Shown: positions 29,869 to 41,830, numbered from the stretch's first letter. The stretch: 64,000 nucleotides of DNA from Undaria pinnatifida (GCA_012845835.1 JABAKD010000013.1:2522415-2586414); one strand, 5' to 3'. Translations and numbers: made by a program. The notes: generated from the letters alone by a model not told the origin.

Positions 29869-30845
29869 CCCGGTAGTGCAATTGGTGGGTACTATTAACA
29901 GTAGACAAAGACCGCGGTCTGTCCGACGCACGAAGTAGTACCAGAGTTCGACGCCTTCACTGAGGCCCGTATAATACCCTTCTGTAAGCTTAAACTGGGA
30001 ATAAAAAGCGAAAACAAAATGCCCAGCGAGAGCCGCCCGTTTTCTCGAGAAAGGGTCAAAACGGAGGATTCCAAGCACGGGCTCCGGGGGCCGAGGCAAG
30101 AAGTCATCCTGGCCCAGTGCAGGCAGTCCAAGGAGGTCTCGCGGAGGTCGGCCTGGCTTCTTCGGCAAAGTGGTACGATGTCCGATTAAGCTTTCGGCAA
30201 GGTGGGTTATCCGTCGCTGATAATTCAAAGTGTTGATTCCAGCATGCTTGACCTTGAGTGTGCATATTTCCACAGACCAAAAACACAATGAAGGACAGAC
30301 GAGTCGAAGGGCTTTATTGACGCTCGTGCTGGCTTCTCGTGGAGCTGTGCGGGAAAATACTGAGCGCGAGGTGGGCAAATTTGCAACATGTTGGCTGAGC
30401 GCGGAGCGAACAAGTATGGTGATTGAGGCTTGGGTCGGTTCCTCTGCAGAGTTGCGTGGCCCCTGGCATAAGGTGGGATCACCAGGAAGCCTGGCCGCTT
30501 GTCTCGGGCATCCTTGCTCACGGTTCCCCGTATCCGAGAAGTGTGGCTCCTGGGTGCCGCATCCTCGGACCGGGGGCCTAGGATGTCGTCGTCCATGTAC
30601 CACGAACGCGGCGACCAACAAGAGCGGGCCCCTGCCGTCTCACTGGTGTGGTGGCCACTGTTGGAGGAGGAAGTTAATTCGCCCCGTTCAGATGCTATCC
30701 GAGAGGAAAACAGGGGCGTTAGCTGGATGGAAAATGGTTCAACGCCGCATAACGTCGACGGAGAAAAAATAGAGGTTTGATTCAGACTGGATAATGACGA
30801 AGTCATTCCTACGACGCGACTTGTTACGAGATAGGGCGGAAACAC
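29851..30845. other. Overlapping long ORFs on both strands, unassigned
   Basis: Minus-strand frames 30621-29851 (256 codons) and 30845-30225, and plus-strand 30230-30772 (180 codons), overlap. None shows a domain. Balanced composition suggests that one may be real, but I cannot choose. Confidence 0.25.
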
Positions 30846-32487
30846 AGATAATCCCCTGGCAAGTGTCTATTAACCTAATTCATGGTGATCAGTATGTTTG
30901 TTAGCTTCTGAAGACGTAGTAGAGAAGCATCTTCATTTGTTCCAGAGCCGGGCAACATATGGCTGTGTGTGCACTGTCCGTAACATGTTATGGTCATCCC
31001 CAATACAGAACGCCATCCTTCCAAATAAACAAACGTGCACATTTCCTGGAGATAGTTACTAGCGTCCTAGACCGTACCTTATTACTTCTTCTAACTTCTC
31101 AGAAACGCGTTACGAACTTAGCGGGACACCGTTGTGGTGCCAGTAAATCAAAGGGCCAGGCTGTTAAACTTTCACAATGATACGCATAGAGGCTCTGACT
31201 CTTTCATAAGAAGAGCCGAACAGGTGGCACCGGACTGTCTGTGACGATCACTTGTGATGGAGAAGAAGGGTAGGAGATAGCATGAAACATGGGGTTTGTT
31301 AAGTGTCCAAAAGGTGAATACCTAAGAAGTAGGAAGGAGAAGAAGAGACACGAGAGGGATGGAAAGAGGGAGAAACATATCAGTGATCGGGGTAGGGCTG
31401 ACCGTCACCTACCTGATAGATACGGCACACTACCCATGCTGCGGGCAGGCGTACTCCACCGGTTGTTGTACTGTGCGACAGACCGTCCAAAAGCGAAACT
31501 CCTTGCCATACGCCGTGCAACGCTCCACGATACCTGTGGTGTTAGTTAAGCTACATACATGATCTACACTACAACCTTTTGAACGTGCAATATACCGACG
31601 CAAAGTAACAAACCGAGATACCCCGCATGTCGCCTTTCTCTACATCTAGATTAAGATACCTAGGGTTCTCAGGGGTAGTGGCTACGAATCGACTAGGTAC
31701 TCCTTGACTGCGGAGTTCTTATTCCAGTATTGCCCCCACCCTGGCGACCAAGGCTACGTACCCCTTTTTTCACTGATGGATTTAAGCCACTCCCACCAGA
31801 GACTCTATGCCTCAGACAGTGCCTCTGTGCCTCACTGACCAAATTCATTGAGGCCGTTTTCATGGCAAGGGGTACGTAAGTAACCCATAATGGCGGATTC
31901 GTATGGAAACCTCACGAAGGGTTTACCACCGACCCAACAGGACCAGGCTGGCCACTTGAAAGAGCAACCTGGAGCCAGTCCAAAAGAAGGAAAACAAAAC
32001 GTGCGACCCCGCTACCCTACGTAGTGTTGGTATAGCATAACCACTTTACTGTTGTTGATCGGGGCGCCTGTCTGGCACCGTTCAGCATGGATTGAGAACG
32101 ATTTGCCGCCATGGTGACAACTAGGCCCTAGCCCTTAAGGCACGTCTTAAAATACTTCTCAGCGCACATTTCGCAGAACCGGTGCCTCTATGGCTGTTTG
32201 GAGCCTTGGAACGTGCTCTAAAACAGTTTATGTTGCGTACAAACACAACTAACGCCGGTAGACCTGAAACTTCATCAAAAGGGGATGTGGTATTAGTACG
32301 TAGAAAATCTAGTCTGAGCATTTCGTAACTCTTGGAGACATGTGTCCCCCTGACGACCAAAAGCGCAATCTGTCAAATATATCGGCCTTGTCCACTACCT
32401 TTGGATAATCCCTCCAAAAGGCTTTTGCGCCAGGCCATGAGACCCCACCGAGGTTGCACGGCCGCATTACGGGTATCAACATGTATT
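30846..32487. other. No gene; one short inverted repeat
   Basis: There is no supported exon. A 12-bp perfect inverted repeat (TACGTACCCCTT at about 31754 and AAGGGGTACGTA at about 31866) encloses about 100 bp and could be a tiny MITE. The rest shows nothing. Confidence 0.35.
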
Positions 32488-34705
32488 CTAAAAATAAAAA
32501 TACACTCCAGCTGTGAGATCGAAGATTTTGTCGAAACTCATCTTTGCAAGCTGTGTGTGATACTCCGATCGTGCGTATTACTGGGTGTGTGTCCTCATTG
32601 TGGATATCGGTCGGCGACTCCCCTTGGAACTACAGTGTAGCTTGTACCAGGGTCAACAGGGTGACGTTAGTCAGTCTTTGCTCGTAAACTACAAACCTCC
32701 TTTCTGAGAGGGACAAAATGTGACAGCTGTGGAAGTAAATGCATAAGTTTATGAAATGTATGCTGTAAGTCATATAACCGGTGAGGGGAGGGCGGAGTCT
32801 TCAAGGGCGTGGGGGCTTCGATTTGAAGAAGAGGGAGTGGGGCGGGTGGGGCAACCCAATCTGTGCGCGGAAACAGTATCTCGTTTTACGGGACAAATCT
32901 GACGGTTGTGGAAGGAATGGATCCGTTTATCAAGTATATCCTGTAAGTCGTATAACCAGTGAGGAGAGGGCGGAGTATTCGAATGGGCGGGGGAGGGTTG
33001 TGGGAGGGGGCGAGGAGATTTTCAACAGCGTTAGGTCGCATGGCGGTGGGCGCTTGCTATACGCATGGTGCAAGGTCTAGGCGATGGTGCGGGTGGTGGG
33101 AAAGGAGGGGGCCTTGGGGGGGGGGGCGGGGGCGGATGAATTGGAGCTACGGCATGGATCGGTAGAAACATAATGAGGTGGTATCAACTGCCTGGAAGTG
33201 TTCATTACTTTGGCAGATTTTGATTTTAGGTGGGGCTCTTGAACAGGAGAGAGCGGGGGAAGTGGGGGGGGGGCGGCGGGGGGCGGAAATGAATTGGAGC
33301 TACGGCATGGATGGCTAGAAAAATATTGAGGTGGTATCAGCTGCCTAGTAGTGTACGTCAAACCTTCTAGAAAAAATATTATTACCAGGCGGGTGATATA
33401 AAGGGGTGTCTTCATGCTGCAACCGTCAGATTCGTCCCCTTCGAGGGTTTATAGTTTCCGCGCACATATTGAAATGCACGCCCCCTCGCCCCCCGCCCCC
33501 CGATCCCTCTTGTTTAAACGCACCACCTGAAATCAAAATCTGCCAGATTAGCAAACACTACCAGCCAGCTGATATCATCTCATTATACATCTAGCCATCC
33601 ATGCCGTAGCTCCAACTCATCTCTGCCCCCCCCCCCCCCCCCTCCCTTTGTTGCCCGCCAAGTTCGTTCCAACAACCCATTTACAATGGAAATCGGTCAG
33701 AGTAATAAACACTTCTTCTAAGCAATTGATATCACGTTATTATCTTTCTAGCCATCCATGACGTAGCTTTCATTCATCCCCTCTCCCCCCCTCCAACGCC
33801 CCCTCCTTCCCCACACCCCGCACGATCGCCTAGACCCAGCACCACGCCTACAGCAAGCCCCTACATATATGATTAATACGCGCGATCGGAGGTTCACACA
33901 CAATGTTGCGAACATCAGTGTCGACCAAATCTTTGATTTTAATGTTATATGTGACCTAAACCTCTTGAAAACCCTTCCCCCCCCCCACACACCCCCACTT
34001 TTGTTTTTTTTTCCCTCGCTTTCTCTTGCTTAAACGCCCCTCCTAATATCGAAATCCGCCACAGTAATAAACACTTCCACGCCCTGGATATCGCCTCGTT
34101 ATCGTTTCAGAGCCGTCCATGCCGCTGCTGTAATTCCCACCCACCCCCGCCCCCAAAGCCCCCTCCTTCCCCACCACCCGCACCATCGCCTAGACCTAGC
34201 ACCACGCGTACAGCAAACCCCTACATCTATGCGACCTAAAGCCCTCCCCCCCCACCCCCGCCCCCCCCCACCACATTCCCCCCCCCCTCCCCCGCGAGAA
34301 ATATTTATAGTTTCCACCCACAATTTGACCTGCCCCACCTGTCCCCTCCCCCCCTCCCGCCCCCCTTTAGATCAAAATCAGGCCCCCACGTCCTTCAAAA
34401 CTCCGCCCTCCCCTCACCGGTTATTCGACTTACAGGATTCACTTGATAGACTGATGCATTTCCTTCGACAGCTGTCAGATTGTGTCGCCCTCAGAAACGG
34501 GTTTAATATTTTCCGCGCACAGACTGACTAACATCACCCTGTTGACCCTGATAGCTACACTGTAGTTGCAAGGGGAGTCGCCGACCTATATCCTTAATGA
34601 GGACACACAACCCGTAATACGCGCGATCGAAGTATCACTAATCGCTTGCAAAGATGAGTTTCGACAAAGTAATCGATCTCACAGCCGGAGTGTATTTTGA
34701 TTTTT
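32488..34705. mobile_element. Complete 2.2-kb inverted-repeat unit of the C-run family
   Basis: The left arm (32488-33335) starts ATAAAAATACACTCCAGCTG and carries G-runs. The right arm (33410-34705) ends CACAGCCGGAGTGTATTTTG and carries C-runs. Block order in the right arm is the mirror of the left: the GTCGGCGACTCCCC block, the AAAATCTGACAGCTGTGG type block, CACGTCCTTCAAAACTCCGC, CTAGACCTAGCACCACGCG and the AATAAACACTT blocks. No open frame beyond homopolymer shadows is present. This looks like a fold-back (long-TIR) non-autonomous element. Confidence 0.65.
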
Positions 34706-35720
34706 ATAATATTACTCTGGCGGCTTGTTTATTTTCATGTGGCGTTTGAAGAAGAGGGATCGGGGGGGGGGGGGGGCACACGATTTGTGTGTGCGTGGCA
34801 ACTTTAAATCCGTGAAGAGGACAAACCTGACGGTTGTAGAAGGAATGTATCAGTTTGTATCACCTCTGTATTGATTATTTTTTTAGCAGATTTGATGTTG
34901 TTAATAGCTGTGGTACACGAAACAAATTTTAGGCATGGTATATAGACTAATAATGTGTTATGGCTTCGTGGTGTGTTATTGTACATGGACGGCAAGATAG
35001 AACATTTCAATCAACAGGTGTAACCATGTAGTTACCTTGACGTTACCGGGCTGATGTGGGACTCTGAAGTCGCTAATTACAACACAGAGGTTCATATTGC
35101 AAAATACAACAAGCGAGGTGATGTGGCTATGCAATGTCGCCACCGTTGAGCACGAGGGGGACGAGCGAAAATCGTCAGTGTTTTGAAGGGAACGCTTGAT
35201 GTACCCGCGCTCAATTAGGTTACTTCGGTAAGGATACATCGTTTGGCAGAGGTTGAGGTGCGATCATCCAGACTGTAGATACGAAATACCCTACACAATA
35301 GGTTGGTAGTGTGGTCTACCGCAATTTTAACATATCTGCATGTACTTGCTTTTCACAATAATAATGTTAGCTATAGTTACGATTTTACGCTCACGATTTT
35401 AACCGTGTCGATGTGTATACGATCTCTGAGGCAGCCCATTTTAAGACAGAGATACATATTACAAATACAGCATGCGAGGTGATTGGTCATGCAATGTCAC
35501 CACCATTAAACACGAGGTGGAGAAGTGCAAATCGACATTGTTTTGAAAGGAACGCTTGATGTGCCCGCGATCAATTACGTTCTACTTTGTCAGATATATG
35601 CTTCTTCGTTTGGCAGAGGTTGTCAGACGATCATGCAGGCGGCAAGCAGGCACGAAATACCCCGCGTAATAGGTTGGTAGTGTGGTCTACAGCAGTTTGA
35701 TAATATCTCCCTGCACTACC
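34706..35720 (-). repeat. Two tandem ~380-bp repeat units (minus orientation)
   Basis: On the minus strand CGTTCC(C/T)TTCAAAACA, then a CATTGCAT block, then CACCTCGC-TGTTGTATT, then ACCTCTGTGTTG or GTATCTCTGTCTTA appear twice (about 35.02-35.30 and 35.36-35.65 kb). Both are uninterrupted at the position where the Ngaro-like element sits in the 5.2-kb copy. Confidence 0.7.
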
Positions 35721-35723
35721 TTT

Positions 35724-36053
35724 TCACATTATTGATATCGATGCACGATTATACGCCCCTCCCCGGTCGTCGAAGATGTTGTTGTCCTGTACGTAGATGT
35801 CGCGTCCACGTCTGGTGCTCGTGTTAGTAGTGCTCACGAAAACATGCCCCGGCGTGTAGTGGATAATCGCTGAGTAGTGTTCCTTTCCTCTACACCACAC
35901 CAGGTAGCAAATGTCAACGCAACCAACCGCAGTCTTGAAAATGACAAATGAAAGTTCTTCACACACCTGATACAGAGGAGGCGCGGCTTGGAGATTGCTC
36001 AGTATACCGACGGTCAGGATTCGAATATCGAGCGGCGCACTTAGTAGCAACAT
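35724..36053 (-). CDS. Unassigned 109-codon ORF
   Basis: This minus-strand frame reads like real protein: VCEELSFVIFKTAVGCVDIC, TPGHVFVSTTNTSTRRGRD, IYVQDNNIFDDRGG. The last string resembles a beta-helix rung (V-x-x-N-x-I-F), as in carbohydrate epimerases and lyases, but one rung is not evidence enough. No donor or acceptor is clear. Confidence 0.3.
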   Translation of the reverse strand: MLLLSAPLDIRILTVGILSNLQAAPPLYQVCEELSFVIFKTAVGCVDICYLVWCRGKEHYSAIIHYTPGHVFVSTTNTSTRRGRDIYVQDNNIFDDRGGAYNRASISIM

Positions 36054-36059
36054 ATATAA

Positions 36060-36840
36060 TGCTCCAATCCCCCCCCCCTTCCGCCACCCGCTAACGCCCC
36101 CCCCCTACCCACCACACGCACCATCGCCTAGACCCGGCACCACGCGTATAGCAAACCCCTACATCGATGGAACCTAACGCTGTTGAACCGGTTTGCCCCA
36201 ACCCCCCCCGCTTCACCTACCCACCCCTTCGAACACTCCGTCCTCATCTCACTGGTTGCACGACTTACAGGATATACACGATGAACTGGTGCATTCCTTC
36301 CAAAACCGTCAGATTTGTCCCCTTAAATGATATATAATTTGCACGCACAGATTGAGTTGCCCCGCCCGTCCCCCCCTCCCCCCCCCGATCCGTCTAGTTC
36401 AAACCCATGCCCCCACGCCCTTAAAAACTCCGCCCTCCCCTCACCAGTTATTCGACTTACAGGATTCACTTGATAGACTGATGCATTTCCTTCCACAGCT
36501 GTCAGATTTTGTCCGCCTCAAAAACGGTTTTTATAGTTTCCGCGCGCAGATTGACTAACATCACCCTGTTGACCCTGATAGCTACACTGTAGTTGCAAGA
36601 GGAGTCGCCGACCTATATCCTTAATGAAGACTCACAAGCCGTGATACGCGCGATCGGAGTATCACACACAGCTTGCAAAAGTGAGTTTCGACAAATCTTC
36701 GATCTCACAGCTGGAGTGCATTTATTTTTTTTTGTATAGAGGAGTCGCAAACCTACATCCTTAATGAAGAGTCACGGATGAGTTTCTACAAAATCTTCGA
36801 TCTCACAGCTGGAGGAGTGTATCTTTATTTTTAACTTTAT
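36060..36840 (+). repeat. C-run fold-back family, copy 5 plus partial end block
   Basis: Blocks run from the C-run at 36069 to the end block at 36703-36722 (TCTCACAGCTGGAGTGCATT). A second partial end follows (36731-36840: GGAGTCGCAAACCTACATCC, then GATCTCACAGCTGGAGGAGTG), so the terminus is duplicated. Confidence 0.75.
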
Positions 36841-37975
36841 AATACGCTCCATCTGTGAGATCGAATATTTTGTCGAAACTCGTCTTTGCAAGCTGTGCGT
36901 GATACTCCGATCGCGCGTATTACGGGTTGTGTGTCCTCGTTAAGGATACAGGTCGGCGACTCCCCTTGGAACTACAGTGTAGCTGATCAGGGTCAACAAG
37001 GTGATGTTAGGCAGTAGGTGCGCGGAAACTCTGAAAACCTTTTTTGAGGCGGACAAAATCTGACAGCTGTGGAAGGAAATGTATCCTTTTATCAAGTCAA
37101 TCCTGTAAATCGAGTAACCGGAGAGGGGGGGGCGGAGTTTTGAAGGACGTGGCGCCTGATATTGATCGAAAGCGAGCGGGGTTGGAGGGGGGGGGGGGGG
37201 GGAGGGGGGGGGGGGGGGAGGGGGGGGGGGGGGGGGGAGGGGGGGGGGGGGGAGGGGGGGGGGGGGGGGAGGGGGGGGGGGGGGGGAGGGGGGGGGGGGG
37301 GGGGAGGGGGGGGGGGGGGGAGGGGGGGGGGGGGGGAGGGGGGGTGGGGAGGCGGACTGGCGGGCAATTTGTGCATGTAAGCTATAAATCCTTTCAAGGG
37401 CATAAATCTGACGATTTTGTAAAAAAACAAAAAATGCACCAGCTTATCATAGGGGGGGGGGGGTTGGGGCGGGGGTGGGGCGTGTGAGGCAGCTCAATCT
37501 GCGCGTGGAAACTATACATTATTTTGAGCGGATAAATGTGACGGTTTTGGAAATAATACATCAGTTTATCATGTATATCCTGGGGTAAGTCGTACAATTA
37601 GTGAGTAGAGAGAGGGTGGAGTGTTCGAGGGGGTGGGGTTGGGATGGGTTTGGGGGGGGGGGGGGAGGGGGCGGGGGTGGTGGGGGGGGAGGAGGGGTTT
37701 CAGGTGAGGGGTTTGTTATACGTGTGGTGCTAAGTCTAGGCGATGTTGCGGGTGATGGGGAAGAAGGGGGCGTTCGGGGCGGGGGGGGGGGGGGAAGCAG
37801 CGGCATGGATGGTTCTCGAAAGATAATGAGGTGATATCCTGTGCGTGAAGTGTTTATTAATCTGGCGGATTTCGATATTAGGTGGGGCGTTTGAGCAAGG
37901 GAGAGCGAGAGAGGGGGGGGGGGGGAGAGATTTTCAGGAGGTTTAGGCCACAAATAATATTCAATTACACTTCGG
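36841..37975 (-). repeat. C-run fold-back family, copy 6 (minus orientation)
   Basis: It starts ATACGCTCCATCTGTGAGAT and mirrors copy 5 and copy 2 blocks, including the 165-bp G-tract at 37180-37345. It ends near 37975 (CACTTCGGCTGTGAGATC), facing copy 5 tail to tail. Confidence 0.75.
37180..37345 (+). repeat. Very long G-tract with single A interruptions
   Basis: About 165 bases of G are broken by single A's roughly every 15-22 bases. It is an extreme G-quadruplex-forming sequence on the plus strand. Any protein frame here is meaningless. Confidence 0.9.
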
Positions 37976-38556
37976 CTGTGAGATCAAAGATACGTAGGGG
38001 CTTGTTATACGCGTGGTGCGGGGTCTAGACGATCGTGCGGGTGGTTGGAAAAGAGGGGGCGTTGGATTTTTTTTTTTTTTTTTTTTTGGGGGGGGGGGGG
38101 AAGGAAAGAAAAATACGTCATGGATGGTCAGCAAGATTGACGTGATATCAACTGCGTATAGGTGTTTATTACTCTGGCCGATTTCGATTGTGAGTGGGGC
38201 GTTTGGACAAACTAGGCGGAAGGGGGGGGTGAATCGGGGGACGGGGGTGGGGGGTGGGGGGAAGGGTTGGGGTTTTTTATGAACAAGAGGGGTCAGGGGA
38301 GGGGGAGGGGAGGGTGGGGGGCGGGACATTTCAATATGTGCGCGGAAACTATAATAAATTCCTCAAAAGGGAGCAAACCTGACGTTTGAAGCAATAAGAC
38401 ATCCCTTCATATCATCCGCATTGTAATGTTTACTACTCTAAAAGGTTTGATGTTAGATGCAGCATGCAACCCAGTGTTTAAGTGTAGTAAATAACGTGCT
38501 AAATCTTCATAATTTGTTGTTGTATGATACATGGATCGAAAGCTAGAATATTATAA
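37976..38556 (-). repeat. G-run block and ~380-bp repeat fragment
   Basis: 37976-38345 carries the CTAGAC-GATCGTGCGGGTGG and TGATATCAACTGCGTATAGG blocks. 38346-38556 is the reverse complement of 15440-15660 (TCATAATTTGTTGTTGTATG, GATCGAAAGCTAGAATATT). It is cut at 38556 by the end of the next copy. Confidence 0.65.
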
Positions 38557-39870
38557 AAAATGAAAATACACTCCAGCTGTGAGATCGAAGATTTCGTCGA
38601 AACTCATCTTTGCAAGCTGTGTGTGATACTCCGATCGCGCGCATTACGAGTTGTGTGTCCTCATTAAGGATATAGGTCGGCGACTCCCCTTACAACTACA
38701 GTGTAGACTCTATCAGGGTCAACAGGGTGGTTTTAGTCAGTCTGTGCGCGGAAACTATAAAACACTTTTCTGAGGGGGACAAAATCTGACAGCTGTGAAG
38801 GGAAATGTATCATTTTATCAAGTGAATCTTGTAAGTCGAATAATCGGTGGGGGGGGGGGGGGAGTTTTGAAGGACGTGGGGGCCTGGTTTTGGTTTTGAT
38901 CAAAAGCGAGCGGGTTTGGAGGGGGGGGGGGGGGGGGGGGGGAAGGGGGGTCAATTTGTGCATGTAAGCTATAAATCCTTCCGAGGGGATAAATCTGACG
39001 GTTTTCGCACCAGCTTATTATTGGAGGGGGGGGGGTGGGGTGGGGCGGGGGGGGGGGGGGGGTTGGGGCGCGGGGGGGGGGCGTGTGGGGCAGCTCAATA
39101 TGTGCGTGGAAACTATACATTATTTTGAGGGGATAAATGTGACGGCTTTGGAAATAATGCATCAGTTTATCATGTATATCCTGGGGTAAGTCGTACAATC
39201 AGTGAGTAAAGAGAGGGTGGAGTACGAGGGGGTGGGGTTGGGATGGGTTAGGGGGAGGGGGGGGGAGGTGGGGGGGGGCGGGGGGCGGGTGGTGGTGGGG
39301 GGGGGGGGGGGGGGGGAAGGAAGGGCTTCAGGTGAGGGGTTTGTTATACGTGGGGTGCTAGGTCTAGGCGATGGTGCGGGTGATGGGGAAGAAGGGGGCG
39401 TTCGAGGCGGGGGGGGACACAGCGGCATGGATGGCTCTCGAAAGATAATGAGGTGATATCCTGTGCGTGAAGTATTTATTAATCTGGCGGATTTCGATAT
39501 TTGGTGGGGCGTTTGGGTAAGGGAGAGCAAGAGGGGGGGGGGGGGGGAAATTGAAAACTACGTCATGGATGGTCAGAAAGATAAAGACGTGATATCAACT
39601 GCGTACAGGTGATTATTACTCAGGCCGATTTCGATTGTGAGTGGGGCGTTTGGACAAACTAGGCGGAAGGGGGGGAGAATCGGGGAATATGAAGTGTATG
39701 TTGTAAGTCGTATAGCCGGTGAAGGAAGGGCGCAGGTTTTAAGGGCGCGGGGGCCTGGGCTTGAAAAAGAGGCAGTGGGGGACGAGGGGGGGGAAGGGGG
39801 GAACGGGCGGGGCAACTCAATCTGCGCGCGGAAAAAATTAATCCTTTGAGGGGGTAAATGTATGCCGTAT
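38557..39870 (-). repeat. C-run fold-back family, copy 7 (minus orientation)
   Basis: It starts ATAAAAAATGAAAATACACT directly after the interrupted ~380-bp repeat and runs through all blocks with G-runs to about 39.85 kb. Its sequence is close to copies 2 and 3 (for example GGGGTAAGTCGTACAATCAG and GAAAGATAATGAGGTGATAT). Confidence 0.75.
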
Positions 39871-40061
39871 GTTGTTGGAATGTCAAAACCTCAAAAAATT
39901 GAAATACAGCAGTACTGTGGTAGTGACTGTATCAATCGGCAGTGTTCTGAACAATACTGGTCGTGTCAGCCGAAAATGCCGGCTCTGTAGAAGGGACACC
40001 CGCGGTAGCCCCTTTGGGGTGCCTGCCCGGCCCCGGCTCGGTCGTGTTATTCGACGTAAAA

Positions 40062-40174
40062 ATGTGTTTTAACTTCTTACTGCCGCCGCTGTTTATGCTC
40101 GTTTTCGTACTCGTAGTGGGTGCGGCGTTGACGATGTCAGAATTTGCACCACGGCTGTCAGAAGAAGCTCGCAG
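40062..40174 (+). CDS. Possible first exon with membrane anchor
   Basis: ATG at 40062 opens a 37-codon block: Met-Cys, then a ~22-residue hydrophobic segment (FNFLLPPLFMLVFVLVVGAA), then a Glu/Arg-rich end. It closes at a consensus donor (GCAG|GTAAGT) in phase 2. The shape is a signal anchor of a secretory or type II membrane protein such as a Golgi transferase. Downstream, 40240-40448 has a coding-like frame (HPVIHFIHGMPAG) and 40534-40628 another (ESVVFPRRVLISFGFSDF) behind a good acceptor (CGTTTTCAG), but I cannot join them in phase. Confidence 0.4.
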
Positions 40175-40239
40175 GTAAGTGATGAACACAGGCTGTGTTC
40201 GATGTGGATGGGCGGAAGAATCAGATTTATCGTTTTGTG

Positions 40240-40448
40240 CGAAGAACACACGCACACCCCACCCAGTGATTCACTTTATCCACGGCATGCCCGCGGGTCG
40301 TCACTATGACAGCACGCCAGACAGAAGGTGCGTTCGTCTGTGCTCACGATTAACGTGCGGGTGGTACGATGCAGGCAGCCCAACCGCTGTAGTTACCAAC
40401 CGGGAGTTGGCTAGTTGTGGGAACGGGGGAACTCTATTATGTAGTTGA
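40240..40448 (+). CDS. Possible second exon, unassigned
   Basis: This open block ends TGA at 40448. VIHFIHGMP resembles the first strand of nucleotide-sugar glycosyltransferases (IPxxIHFxxG), and Cys are frequent. A donor-like CAT|GTGAGTTC lies at 40464. The family assignment is weak. Confidence 0.25.
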
Positions 40449-40639
40449 GTGGATACCCGCGGCCATGTGAGTTCAGTTTTTGCACATTGGCTCATTTCAC
40501 TTGTACGCCTTCTTCGTATCGTGCGTTTTCAGGCGGGAAAGCGTAGTATTCCCCCGACGAGTTTTGATTTCGTTTGGTTTTTCGGATTTTCCCAGGGCTC
40601 CAGCACCTTTGTGTGACAGCGGACTCTAGACGATTGACA

Positions 40640-40856
40640 AGGGTGAATGTGAGACATCAACAACAACGTTCTTTGACATTTCCAGCGATTTTACCCCACT
40701 GATGTCACTAGGGGGTGCCTCGACTTCCACCCTCTTGTATTGGTTAGGGTTACGATTAGGGTCCACCCCGCGAGCGCTCTCAAATTGTCTGGTGGACGTT
40801 TTTTCTACTTTTTTTTTTTTCTGGACCCCTTACCTGGTGGTACGAAGTTTTGGTGT

Positions 40857-40901
<45 letters not shown>

Positions 40902-41284
40902 ATTCTCAAATTAACTCGCATAATCAAGGTGTATATGGCGGCCGTGCGGACCAAACTATGTACGAGAATGTCCAGAAACCAAAGTAGAAAATGTAGTCGC
41001 TAAACTGACCAAAGCATTGTGGAAGGTCCAGAAACAATTAGAGTAAAAACAAAAACTCCACACCCTTTTGTGGCCAATCCGGACCGAAACCCACTAACTA
41101 CTAATACGATAATAGAAGGTCAAGAAACAAACGAAGAAAGTGTGGAAAAAAAATCCACCAGATGTGGCCAATCCAGACCATAGTTTCCTAGAAGGTCCAA
41201 AAACAAAAAGAGTACCAGGTGAAACAAAACGTTCACCGGATAAATGAAAGCGCCCTCGGGGTGAACTCTAATCCCAACCCTAAC
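40640..41284. repeat. Telomere-like hexamers, (TTG)n and A-rich repeats
   Basis: GGTTAGGGTTACGATTAGGG at 40741; 15 TTG units at 40857-40902; then CTCAAATTAACTCGCATAAT, a partial third copy of the arm at 41.29 kb. 40960-41230 has GGTCCAGAAACAA or GGTCAAGAAACAA several times, a degenerate short repeat. Confidence 0.6.
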
Positions 41285-41515
41285 CCGCCATTGTTGTTGT
41301 TGTTCTCACATTAATTCGCATAATCAAGTCCGTGGTCACAGGACAGGCTCCAGTCACTCTGGAGTTGAGGAATACCCCCAGGGAAAAACAAACACAACCC
41401 AAGGTGGTACACGCATATATCACAGCTGACGCAATTCATGCCTCCACCAGAAACATATAAAAGTGAAATCGGGAGTCAGTCTACGATGTGCCAGGTCCAG
41501 GCCGGTGCATACGTC
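41285..41515 (+). repeat. Inverted-repeat arm, left
   Basis: ATTGTTGTTGTTGTTCTCAC, GGTGGTACACGCATATA, CAGCTGACGCAATTCATGCC and CCACCAGAAACATATAAAAG match the reverse complement of 44590-44830 over ~230 bp. It is preceded by CCCAACCCTAACCCGCC, a telomere-like string. Confidence 0.75.
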
Positions 41516-41599
41516 TCACTACTCACGCCTGGAGAAACCAAATATTCCGATTGCCACCCAAGTAAGACTACCACGTATATATTACACGTAGTATCTATC

Positions 41600-41830
41600 A
41601 CTACGCATACGCACGACAGGCATAAGTCAATTGGAGAAAAAGAAACAAAGAAAAGAAAAGGAGATAAAGGAAAGGAAATAAAAGAGAAGAAAAACAAAAC
41701 AAGACGAAAGAGGCAAGCAAAGAGAAGAACAAGACAAGAAAAGCAAGAACAGACAAGACAAGAAAGCAAGGAAAGAAGGAGAGAAAAAAAAGAAAGAAAT
41801 AGAAAAAGAAAAGAAAGAAAAATGTCATAC
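41600..41830 (+). repeat. A/G-rich low-complexity tract
   Basis: About 200 bases consist almost only of A and G with scattered C (AAAGAAAAGGAGATAAAGG type). The open frames across it on both strands are not genes. Confidence 0.8.

Noticed and set aside
30225-30845. Reverse transcriptase, from YMDDD in a minus-strand frame
   Set aside because: No other RT motif lies around it; a single tetrapeptide is not evidence.
31620-32000. rRNA fragment
   Set aside because: Some phrases looked rRNA-like at first, but no conserved large- or small-subunit block could be matched.
37044-37487. Long Gly-rich ORF and its Pro-rich reverse
   Set aside because: Produced by the G-tract; the same happens at 11.8-12.4, 13.8-14.2, 16.4-17.2 and 38.8-39.5 kb.
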